This document shows, piece by piece, positions 1 to 5,721 of a stretch of DNA of 6,086 nt (its first letter is position 1; each line of letters opens with the position of its first letter). The notes under the pieces are model-generated. The model ran no database searches. It saw nothing but the letters and a program-made list of their open reading frames with translations, and had not been told where the DNA came from. The stretch is from assembly GCA_003557805.1 (NCBI GenBank), contig PWNY01000054.1, positions 1 to 6,086 of the forward strand, given 5' to 3'. Position numbers and translations under genes: made by a program. This DNA is from Bacteroidales bacterium. Its GTDB lineage: Bacteria; Bacteroidota; Bacteroidia; Bacteroidales; UBA7960.

Positions 1-217
1 GAGCCTTTTCCCTGTAAACGGTAATAACGGCATCCGGGCAAACAATAGCACAGTTTGCGCATCCGGTACATTCAGAATTGACCTTGACAACATAGTGATA
101 CCCCTTGCTGTTTACCTCCTTGCTCAGGGCAAGTACCTCCTGGGGACAGGCTGACAGGCAAACCTCACAACCTTTGCACCTTTCTATGTTGATGACAATA
201 TCACCTTTCCTTGCCAT
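1..217 (-). CDS. 4Fe-4S ferredoxin-type subunit of a 2-oxoacid:ferredoxin oxidoreductase (5' part, runs off left edge)
   Basis: The first 72 codons of a small 2x[4Fe-4S] protein are visible. Two complete CxxCxxCxxxCP motifs are seen: CKGCEVCLSACP (Cys14, 17, 20, 24) and CTGCANCAIVCP (Cys50, 53, 56, 60), joined by a short linker containing KEVNSKGYHYV. This spacing and the MARKGDIVINIERCKGC start match the small delta (KorD/VorD-type) subunits that carry electrons from the thiamine-diphosphate core of 2-oxoglutarate or branched-chain 2-oxoacid:ferredoxin oxidoreductases. In Bacteroidota this subunit is about 75 residues and usually stands first in an operon followed by the alpha, beta and gamma subunits, so the stop and the partner genes are expected just outside the left edge. 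The ATG at 217 is the only sensible start. It has no Shine-Dalgarno sequence, only an A/T-rich leader, as is usual in this phylum. Which 2-oxoacid is used cannot be told from this subunit; a free-standing ferredoxin is the alternative. Confidence 0.85.
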   Translation of the reverse strand, partial: MARKGDIVINIERCKGCEVCLSACPQEVLALSKEVNSKGYHYVVKVNSECTGCANCAIVCPDAVITVYREKA

Positions 218-233
218 ATTAAAAATGTTTTTA

Positions 234-248
234 TTAATTGATAATTAA
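234..248. repeat. Short AT-only palindrome TTAATT-GAT-AATTAA in the leader of the ferredoxin-subunit gene
   Basis: Two 6-bp arms are perfectly inverted around a 3-bp centre, between the candidate -7 box and the start codon at 217. In RNA it would form only a weak A/U hairpin; as DNA it could be a protein site. Such symmetry arises easily in AT-rich DNA, so function is doubtful. Confidence 0.3.
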
Positions 249-266
249 TTAACAATCCATCATGGA

Positions 267-274
267 CAAAACTA
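267..274 (-). promoter_or_regulatory. Candidate Bacteroidota -7 box for the ferredoxin-subunit gene
   Basis: Read on the minus strand this is TAGTTTTG, an exact match to the TAnnTTTG element recognised by the primary sigma factor of Bacteroidota. It would place transcription start near 260, giving a leader of roughly 40 nt before the ATG at 217. No TTG is visible at the -33 spacing, so only the -7 element supports the call. Confidence 0.5.
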
Positions 275-309
275 TAATTATTTATTTAATTAAGCGGTAA
301 ATAAGAAAA

Positions 310-317
310 TATTTTTG
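310..317 (+). promoter_or_regulatory. Candidate Bacteroidota -7 box for the SanA-family gene
   Basis: TATTTTTG is an exact match to TAnnTTTG, about 60 bp ahead of the ATG at 378. Transcription would start near 323, leaving a leader of roughly 50 nt. The -33 region lacks a clear TTG. The surrounding sequence is very AT-rich, so a chance match is possible, but position and strand fit the divergent gene pair. Confidence 0.45.
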
Positions 318-377
318 ATAATCCGACATTTATCCATTAAATAAAGCTTGTAAAAAAATAACTATTTTTACACAGTT

Positions 378-1052
378 ATGAAAGGCAAAAGGAAAGGGCG
401 TACACGAAAGATGGTAAACCGCATTCTCATTGTTCTTGAGATAGCCGTGCTGATACCTGTATTCCTGCTGCTTATTTCCAACCAGATCATCCGCATTACT
501 GCAGAAAACCATCTTTTCGACTCCACCGAATCAATCCCCTACAACCGGGTGGCACTTGTGCTGGGGACATCACACAGGGTAAGGGACGGTGGCCCAAACC
601 CCTATTTTCATAACCGAATGGAAGCAGCCGCCGACCTTTTTCACAGGGGGAAGGTAAGCTATATACTTGTAAGCGGGGACAACAGGACGCCCTATTACAA
701 CGAACCGGGACAAATGCGCGATGCCCTTGTAAGGCTTGGTGTGCCTGACAAGGTGATTTACATGGATCAGGCAGGCCTGAGAACACTCGATTCTGTAATC
801 AGGGCAAAGGAGGTGTTTGGACTAGACAGCATGACAATTGTATCGCAGAGGTTTCACAACCAGAGGGCAGTTTATATTGCAAGGCAGAACGGGATAGAAG
901 TTGCTGCTTACAATGCCCAGGATGTCCCCAGCCGTCAAGATGACAGGACACGGGTCAGGGAGTGGTTCGCCAAGGCCAATGTATTCTGGGACATACTAAC
1001 AGGAAAGCAGCCCCCTGTACAGGGAGAGGAGTCAGTAATCATCGGGGGTTAA
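378..1052 (+). CDS. sanA: SanA/ElyC/YdcF-family (DUF218) membrane-anchored envelope protein
   Basis: A 224-residue protein with a basic N-terminus (residues 1-15), one hydrophobic segment at about 16-37, and a DUF218 domain filling the rest, so most of it should lie outside the cytoplasmic membrane. Family landmarks are VALVLGTS (58-65), VSGDNRTPYYNEPGQMR (98-114), GLRTLDSVIRAKEVFG (133-148) and TIVSQRFHNQRAVYIA (153-168). These follow the order remembered for E. coli SanA (LGTA, LSGDN, YNEP, GFRTLDS, ITQRFH). SanA is linked to the envelope barrier, as its loss increases vancomycin sensitivity at high temperature; its chemistry is not settled. The length is close to the roughly 240 residues of E. 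coli SanA. An alternative start is the ATG at 411 (residue 12, MVNRILIV), which would drop the extra basic stretch; an AGGAAAGG about 13-20 bp before it could be a weak ribosome site. The gene is transcribed away from the ferredoxin-subunit gene and ends 3 bp from the stop of the convergent next gene. Confidence 0.85.
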   Translation: MKGKRKGRTRKMVNRILIVLEIAVLIPVFLLLISNQIIRITAENHLFDSTESIPYNRVALVLGTSHRVRDGGPNPYFHNRMEAAADLFHRGKVSYILVSGDNRTPYYNEPGQMRDALVRLGVPDKVIYMDQAGLRTLDSVIRAKEVFGLDSMTIVSQRFHNQRAVYIARQNGIEVAAYNAQDVPSRQDDRTRVREWFAKANVFWDILTGKQPPVQGEESVIIGG

Positions 1053-1055
1053 ACT

Positions 1056-1709
1056 TTAATAAGCATAATCCACTATCCTTCCTATATACCTGCCGTTACG
1101 GAAGATCCACGTAACTTCATAAAGGCTGGGTATCCTGCTGTTGCGCATGTATATGTACAGTCGCTCACCGTCAGCTGACAGGAAAGCCTTGCTGTGGCAT
1201 ACCCTCCTTCCGAACAATGAGGGTCTTGAACAGAAATTTGGCTCGAAAATATCCCTGTATGCACTCTGGGGCATCCTTACCCTCTCATCACCGAAAAACA
1301 AATCAATACCAACTATCCTCTGTTTGGGCATACTGCCATCAAAACCCCAGAAGTACCTGCCATCTATCCTGTGCACATACCCCCTGTCACCCCAGTATTC
1401 TATCTGGTGAGACGACGGAAAGAATTTCATACGTGCGATCCTCACACTTATATCATCAAGCTCCAGTGTGATTGTATGGTCAGTAAGGGCAGCAACGCCG
1501 AACTGCTTAAGCTGTTCACCGGAGCTCAACCCGGCGATCGATCCTGTAAATGTGAAACTGCCAACTTCAGCCCTTATAACTGAATCAGTCACGCTGAAAA
1601 AACTCTCCATCATCCCCTTGGGGTCGGGAACAACGTAAGAGTCGTCCTGACCGTTCACCAGGAAGGTAAACAGGGAAAAAATGCATGTAAAAGCCGCTGT
1701 TCTTAACAT
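1056..1709 (-). CDS. Unrecognised exported protein with signal peptide
   Basis: I do not recognise this 217-residue protein. From the ATG at 1709 it begins with a textbook signal peptide: MLRT, a hydrophobic core AAFTCIFSLFTFLV, then NG and QDDSY, with likely cleavage around residues 20-21. An upstream in-frame TTG at 1736 would add nine residues ahead of the signal and is less likely. The mature part is rich in aromatic residues and alternating beta-type segments (SFTFTGSIAG at 51-60, HTITLELDDISVRIARMKFF, RLYIYM, WIFRNGRYIGRIVDYAY at the end). There is no second membrane segment and no lipobox cysteine. Two cysteines of the mature protein, Cys160 and Cys171, sit 11 apart and could pair after export. 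A periplasmic or secreted beta-rich protein is the best description. It is divergent from the small winged-helix gene (75 bp between starts) and convergent with the SanA-family gene. A near-match to the -7 box, AATCTTTG, lies at 1733-1740 on its strand. Confidence 0.75.
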   Translation of the reverse strand: MLRTAAFTCIFSLFTFLVNGQDDSYVVPDPKGMMESFFSVTDSVIRAEVGSFTFTGSIAGLSSGEQLKQFGVAALTDHTITLELDDISVRIARMKFFPSSHQIEYWGDRGYVHRIDGRYFWGFDGSMPKQRIVGIDLFFGDERVRMPQSAYRDIFEPNFCSRPSLFGRRVCHSKAFLSADGERLYIYMRNSRIPSLYEVTWIFRNGRYIGRIVDYAY

Positions 1710-1784
1710 ATCAAGCCTACCCGATAAAGTTAACAAAGATTTTTTTATCTTTCGGGCACTTAAAACCAGAAAAAAATAAGTGTT

Positions 1785-1964
1785 ATGGATATTCAGGAAA
1801 AGATCAGGAAAACTTTTGAAGAGGCAGCAAAACCCCTTAAAGCAGGAGAAATAGCTGAACTTGCCGGTATCGAAAAAAAGGATGTGGACAAGGCCATTAA
1901 GAAAATGAAGGATGCCGGGAGTATTATATCACCGAAAAGGTGTTACTACGATCTTAAAAGGTAG
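1785..1964 (+). CDS. Small winged helix-turn-helix DNA-binding protein (59 aa)
   Basis: ATG at 1785 to TAG at 1962-1964 encodes 59 residues, beginning MDIQEKIRKTFEEA. The pattern is that of a minimal winged-helix domain: helix 1 (about 2-15), the turn KPLKAGEIAELAGIE with helix 2 (about 17-29), recognition helix KKDVDKAIKKMKDAG (31-45), then a short beta-wing with IISPKRCYYDLKR (47-59). The KPLKAGEIAEL and SPKRCYY features recur, from memory, in short stand-alone regulators of anaerobic bacteria and archaea. The lone Cys53 lies in the wing. Lysine content is high, consistent with nucleic acid binding. There is no ligand or sensor domain, so what it responds to is unknown. An imperfect -7 box, TATCTTTC, lies at 1746-1753. 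The gene is divergent from the exported-protein gene, which makes that gene or its own promoter a plausible target, an inference only. It converges on the 234-residue gene with 25 bp between them. Confidence 0.75.
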   Translation: MDIQEKIRKTFEEAAKPLKAGEIAELAGIEKKDVDKAIKKMKDAGSIISPKRCYYDLKR

Positions 1965-1989
1965 TACAGGGGGGCTAAACAGGTCTCTT

Positions 1990-2694
1990 TTACCTTATCA
2001 GCTGCATGTACCTTCGCTTTATTGCCTCAAGATGATCCGGGTTCAGGTTTTCCCTGTAAATACGGACAAGGTTGACAATTGCCGCTTCAGTCACGATAAA
2101 TGCCTGGGCTGCATCAAAATAGAGTATACTTGTGTCATACTTTGCCTCCCCGGTAAGCTCCTTGAATTCCTCCCAGGAATAGCGTCCGGGAACCTCAAAA
2201 TAACCCTTGGTGTTGTCTTCATGGTCAAGGAATATACCGGGCCGGGCTTCTTTTATGCTGAGCATTTTTGACAGCCGTATCACACCCATCCTCTCCTTTA
2301 CGGTACGTTTCTTTTTACTGAACAGAACCCCCTCCTGTATCAGGTTCTCCTGCACGATAGTGGCCTGGTTATAGTGTCCGATACCCTTGAGTCGCATGAC
2401 AGGGCATATCCTGCCGGGCACACTGAGCACACCTGGCACCAGATCTACGGGTCTTATCCTCTTTGAGTTAATGCTGGCAGCAGCATTCAATGTTTCAATA
2501 AGGGTATAATACCTTTCAAGGACATAATAGATATATGGCTCAGGCTTACCCATAGGGGCATCATGATAGTACCCGAAGAAAGGGGAGGCCGACTCCAGAA
2601 CGCATGTGTTGCCGGCAGTATACTCTGGTTCAAGGGTGTTAAGAGGCTCCTCCTTTACAACCTCACAATAATATTGCAGGACTTTATTTGGCAT
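1990..2694 (-). CDS. Unrecognised conserved-looking cytoplasmic protein (234 aa)
   Basis: I cannot assign a family. The ATG at 2694 starts MPNKVLQYYCEVVKEEPLN; there is no signal peptide and no membrane helix, so it should be cytoplasmic. The N-terminal third is rich in Tyr and Pro (ESASPFFGYYHDAP at 34-47, YIYYVLERYYTL at 54-65). The middle holds RPVDLVPGVLSVPGRICPVMR (about 81-101), with a ligand-pocket look, and a basic stretch SKKKRTVKER (126-135). The C-terminal part has ILYFDAAQAFIVTEAAIVNLVRIYRE (about 190-215), probably helical, and ends in a basic tail EAIKRRYMQLIR. Three of its cysteines are Cys10, Cys31 and Cys97, with no metal-binding spacing. Codon use resembles its neighbours and the frame is open throughout, so it is very likely a real gene. 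It is transcribed divergently from ppdK across a 190-bp region and may share its operator-like sites. No Shine-Dalgarno sequence is seen. Confidence 0.75.
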   Translation of the reverse strand: MPNKVLQYYCEVVKEEPLNTLEPEYTAGNTCVLESASPFFGYYHDAPMGKPEPYIYYVLERYYTLIETLNAAASINSKRIRPVDLVPGVLSVPGRICPVMRLKGIGHYNQATIVQENLIQEGVLFSKKKRTVKERMGVIRLSKMLSIKEARPGIFLDHEDNTKGYFEVPGRYSWEEFKELTGEAKYDTSILYFDAAQAFIVTEAAIVNLVRIYRENLNPDHLEAIKRRYMQLIR

Positions 2695-2725
2695 ATCTTC
2701 CGGCTTAAAGAGATTTATGATATGT

Positions 2726-2754
2726 AAGTTACAACTTTTGCATCATTGTTACAA
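2726..2754. repeat. Pair of operator-like symmetric sites sharing GTTACAA, 20 bp apart
   Basis: The heptamer GTTACAA occurs at 2728-2734 and again at 2748-2754, exactly 20 bp apart, or about two helical turns. Each copy lies inside its own inverted repeat: AAGTT-AC-AACTT at 2726-2737 and TTGT-T-ACAA at 2746-2754. They lie 38 bp or more upstream of the ppdK candidate -7 box and 32-60 bp upstream of the divergent gene's start. This arrangement fits binding of a dimeric regulator on one face of the DNA, but no known regulon motif is matched. Confidence 0.35.
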
Positions 2755-2765
2755 ATCATTAGGCA

Positions 2766-2799
2766 TTGCTGCGCGGAATTCAAAAAAACAGTAAATTTG
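2766..2799 (+). promoter_or_regulatory. Candidate ppdK promoter (TTG ... TAAATTTG)
   Basis: TAAATTTG at 2792-2799 matches the Bacteroidota -7 element TAnnTTTG exactly. A TTG at 2766-2768 could serve as the -33 element, though the 23-bp spacer is a little longer than the usual 19-21. Transcription would start near 2805, leaving a leader of about 80 nt before the ATG at 2885. The leader is A-rich just before the start codon and has no Shine-Dalgarno sequence. Confidence 0.55.
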
Positions 2800-2884
2800 T
2801 ACCCTTTTAAAAACCAGCACCTGTAAATCAGCACGATAAATCTTAATATTATTCAATAACTGAACTTATCTAAAACGAGAGAAA

Positions 2885-5644
2885 ATGAGCAAACAAAAGA
2901 AGAGAGTTTATTTTTTCGGCGGTAAAAAAGCCGATGGAGATGCGACAATGCGCAATTTGCTTGGTGGCAAGGGAGCCAACCTGGCAGAGATGGTTAATAT
3001 AGGAGTACCCGTTCCTCCGGGATTTACCATTACAACAGAGGCAAGCACCATGTTCAACGAACACGGACGCGATCACCTGGTAGACCAGATAAAACAGGAG
3101 GTTGAGGATAATATGCGCAGGGTGGAAAAGGAGATGAATGCAGGTTTTGGCGACAAGGACAACCCCCTGCTTCTCTCGGTACGTTCAGGAGCACGTGCTT
3201 CAATGCCCGGTATGATGGACACCGTACTTAACCTCGGGCTCAATGAAAACACGCTTGAAGGACTTGCCAAAAAGACCGGCAACGAGAGGTTCGTATGGGA
3301 CTCATACAGGCGTTTTGTCCAGATGTACGGTGATGTTGTTATGGGGATGAAACCAACCAGCAAAGAGGAGGAGGATCCCTTTGACATCATAATGGATGAG
3401 CTTAAGAAGGAAAAAGGCGTTGAGAACGACCAGGATCTGAATACAGATGATCTTAAAGAGCTGGTCAGCCGCTTCAAAAAAGCCGTTAAGGAATCGACAG
3501 GTAAAGACTTCCCCGAAGATCCGTGGGAGCAGTTGTGGGGCTCTGTAATGGCCGTCTTTGAATCCTGGAACAATCCAAGAGCAACTTATTACAGGAAAAA
3601 ATACAATATACCGGCCGAGTGGGGAACAGCTGTGAACGTACAGGCAATGGTATTCGGCAATATGGGTGATAAATCTGCAACCGGTGTTGCATTTACCCGT
3701 GATGCCGCTACCGGTGAAGACATATTCAATGGAGAATACCTTGTAAACGCACAGGGAGAGGATGTTGTGGCAGGTACCCGTACCCCGAGGCAGATCACAA
3801 AAGAGGGTTCTTTGCGCTGGGCCAAACTGCAGGGAGTGTCGGAACAGGAGAGGAAGGAAAACTATCCGTCACTGGAGGAGATATTCCCGGAGCTTTATAA
3901 AGAGCTGGATGAGCAGCAGCAGAAGCTTGAAAACCATTACCTGGACATGCAGGACCTTGAGTTTACGATACAGGAAGGGAAACTCTGGATGCTTCAGACC
4001 AGGAACGGTAAACGTACTGGGCCTGCAATGGTGAAGATCGCCATGGACATGCTCCGCGATGGTCATTTAAATGAAGAAGAGGCACTGCTAAGGGTCGAAC
4101 CTGAAAAGCTGGACGAACTGCTTCACCCGGTATTCGATGATAAGGAGCTGGCAAAAGCCAAACTGCTGGCCAAAGGTCTGGCAGCCTCTCCGGGTGCTGC
4201 TACCGGCCAGATTGTTTTCTTCGCCGACGATGCTGCCAAATGGGCCGCAGAAGAGAAAAAAGTGATCCTTGTAAGGGTTGAAACCTCACCCGAGGATCTT
4301 AGCGGCATGGATGCTGCAGAGGGTATACTCACAGCACGCGGAGGCATGACATCACATGCAGCTGTTGTTGCCAGGGGAATGGGCAAATGCTGCGTATCGG
4401 GTGCAGGCACCATCAAGATAAATTACAAGAACCGTACGCTTACAATTGACGGTAAGGAGTTCAGGGAAGGGGATTACATCAGCCTAAACGGTACCACCGG
4501 TGAGGTGTTTGAGGGCAAGATCAAGACTATGGACCCTGAAATGAGCGGTGACTTCGCAAAACTCATGGAGCTGGCGGAAAAACACACCCGCATGCATGTA
4601 CGCACCAATGCCGATACACCGAAAGACTCCAGGATCGCAAGGGAGTTCGGTGCAAAAGGAATCGGCCTGTGCCGCACCGAGCATATGTTCTTTGAAGGAG
4701 TGCGCATAAAGGCAATGCGTGAGATGATCCTTGCAAAGGATGAGGCCGGCAGGCGCAAGGCGCTTGACAAACTCCTGCCTATGCAGAGGGAAGACTTCGA
4801 GGGGATATTCGAGGCAATGCAGGACCTTCCTGTGACGGTTCGCCTTCTTGACCCGCCACTGCATGAGTTCCTGCCCCATGAGGATGACAACCAGAAAGAG
4901 ATGGCAGAAGAACTTGGAATATCAGTTGAGGATGTTAAGGCAGCAGTTGACTCCCTCCATGAGTTCAACCCGATGCTTGGTCACCGCGGATGCCGCCTGG
5001 GTAATACCTACCCGGAAATCTCAGAGATGCAGACAAGGGCGATAATAGAAGCCGCCCTTAACCTCAAGAAAAAGGGCATCAGGGCAATACCGGAGATAAT
5101 GATACCGCTTACCGGTACCGATCCGGAATATGGGCTGCAGGAAGAGATTGTTCGAAACACCGCAGAACAGGTGTTTGAAGAATACGGCGACCGGGTTGAA
5201 TACCTTGTGGGTACAATGATAGAGATACCGCGTGCAACTTTAATTGCTGATAAAATAGCCGAAAAGGCGGAGTTCTTCTCATTCGGTACCAACGACCTTA
5301 CGCAGATGACCTTTGGATATTCAAGAGACGATGCCGGACGTTTCCTCCCGGTATACCTTGAAAAGGGCCTGCTTACCCATGATCCCTTCCAGGTGCTCGA
5401 CCAGGAAGGAGTAGGTCAGCTGGTTGAACTGGGTATCGAGAGGGGACGCAAAGGCCGTCCTGACCTTAAGATTGGTATCTGCGGGGAGCACGGTGGTGAA
5501 CCCAGCTCAGTGGAGTTTTGCCACAGGGCCGGTATGGACTACGTAAGCTGTTCTCCTTTCAGGGTACCGATTGCCCGCCTGGCAGCAGCACAGGCAGTTG
5601 TTAAGGAAAAGCAAAGCAAGGACAGCGGATACAGCACAAATTAA
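2885..5644 (+). CDS. ppdK: Pyruvate, phosphate dikinase
   Basis: A 919-residue cytoplasmic enzyme interconverting pyruvate + ATP + phosphate with PEP + AMP + pyrophosphate. All three domains are present. The N-terminal ATP-grasp part has GGKGANLAEM (27-36), SVRSGARASMPGMMDT starting at Ser98 with nucleotide-site Arg100, and LQTRNGKRT around Gln371. The swivelling domain has RGGMTSHAAVVARGMGK with phospho-carrier His491, preceded by Thr489, the residue equivalent to the plant regulatory threonine. The C-terminal PEP/pyruvate barrel has GLCRTEHMFF (Arg597), RLLDPPLHEF (Arg653), MIEIPRA (Glu780), GTNDLTQ (Asn803, Asp804) and ICGEHGGEP (general-acid Cys866). These fall 35-36 residues after the equivalents remembered for the 874-residue Clostridium symbiosum enzyme, so every known catalytic residue is kept. 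Most of the extra length lies before His491, notably about 23 residues in 306-353. In fermentative Bacteroidota the enzyme can run toward pyruvate in pyrophosphate-linked glycolysis or toward PEP; direction cannot be read here. No linked PPDK regulatory kinase gene is present. The single ATG at 2885 is clear, and a terminator follows the TAA. Confidence 0.97.
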   Translation: MSKQKKRVYFFGGKKADGDATMRNLLGGKGANLAEMVNIGVPVPPGFTITTEASTMFNEHGRDHLVDQIKQEVEDNMRRVEKEMNAGFGDKDNPLLLSVRSGARASMPGMMDTVLNLGLNENTLEGLAKKTGNERFVWDSYRRFVQMYGDVVMGMKPTSKEEEDPFDIIMDELKKEKGVENDQDLNTDDLKELVSRFKKAVKESTGKDFPEDPWEQLWGSVMAVFESWNNPRATYYRKKYNIPAEWGTAVNVQAMVFGNMGDKSATGVAFTRDAATGEDIFNGEYLVNAQGEDVVAGTRTPRQITKEGSLRWAKLQGVSEQERKENYPSLEEIFPELYKELDEQQQKLENHYLDMQDLEFTIQEGKLWMLQTRNGKRTGPAMVKIAMDMLRDGHLNEEEALLRVEPEKLDELLHPVFDDKELAKAKLLAKGLAASPGAATGQIVFFADDAAKWAAEEKKVILVRVETSPEDLSGMDAAEGILTARGGMTSHAAVVARGMGKCCVSGAGTIKINYKNRTLTIDGKEFREGDYISLNGTTGEVFEGKIKTMDPEMSGDFAKLMELAEKHTRMHVRTNADTPKDSRIAREFGAKGIGLCRTEHMFFEGVRIKAMREMILAKDEAGRRKALDKLLPMQREDFEGIFEAMQDLPVTVRLLDPPLHEFLPHEDDNQKEMAEELGISVEDVKAAVDSLHEFNPMLGHRGCRLGNTYPEISEMQTRAIIEAALNLKKKGIRAIPEIMIPLTGTDPEYGLQEEIVRNTAEQVFEEYGDRVEYLVGTMIEIPRATLIADKIAEKAEFFSFGTNDLTQMTFGYSRDDAGRFLPVYLEKGLLTHDPFQVLDQEGVGQLVELGIERGRKGRPDLKIGICGEHGGEPSSVEFCHRAGMDYVSCSPFRVPIARLAAAQAVVKEKQSKDSGYSTN

Positions 5645-5668
5645 TAGCCGCTGAAATCGCTGTTATAT

Positions 5669-5707
5669 AAAAAATGGGGTTCCTGTTTTTCAGGTGCCCC
5701 TTTTTTT
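5669..5707. terminator. Intrinsic, probably bidirectional terminator between ppdK and hutH
   Basis: GGGG (5676-5679) pairs with CCCC (5697-5700) and CCTG (5682-5685) with CAGG (5691-5694), around a T5 loop, with one wobble and one mismatch between the two stem blocks. A run of seven T follows at 5701-5707, which suits ppdK. On the other strand six A at 5669-5674, one base from the stem, give a U-tract, so the same hairpin can end hutH transcription arriving from the right. Confidence 0.85.
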
Positions 5708-5721
5708 GTGTCCTTATAAAT

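Noticed and set aside
330..512. A 60-codon minus-strand open frame upstream of the ferredoxin-subunit gene
   Set aside because: It is antisense to the start of the SanA-family gene and spans AT-rich promoter DNA; it shows no recognisable domain.
496..786. A 96-codon minus-strand open frame
   Set aside because: It is antisense to the conserved core of the SanA-family gene and is Cys/Pro-rich in the manner of a shadow frame.
1141..1583. Several plus-strand open frames of 70-89 codons
   Set aside because: They overlap one another and lie antisense to the exported-protein gene, whose signal peptide and coherent protein sequence show it to be the real coding strand.
1710..1736. Upstream in-frame TTG start for the exported protein
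   Set aside because: It would place nine residues ahead of a complete signal peptide; the ATG at 1709 gives a normal one.
1912..2271. A 119-codon plus-strand open frame
   Set aside because: It overlaps the end of the small winged-helix gene out of frame and is antisense to the 234-residue gene; its composition is not protein-like.
2726..2754. A Rex, Fnr or Crp binding site upstream of ppdK
   Set aside because: The TTGT/ACAA and GTTACAA elements only partly resemble these consensus sites in spacing and length, so no named regulator is assigned.
2800..2884. A riboswitch or attenuator in the ppdK leader
   Set aside because: The leader of about 80 nt is AT-rich and shows no stable hairpin, leader peptide or known aptamer core.
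3073..5292. Many open frames of 63-166 codons on both strands
   Set aside because: All lie inside ppdK, whose motifs are intact in one frame from end to end. The Ser-rich minus-strand frames are typical antisense shadows.
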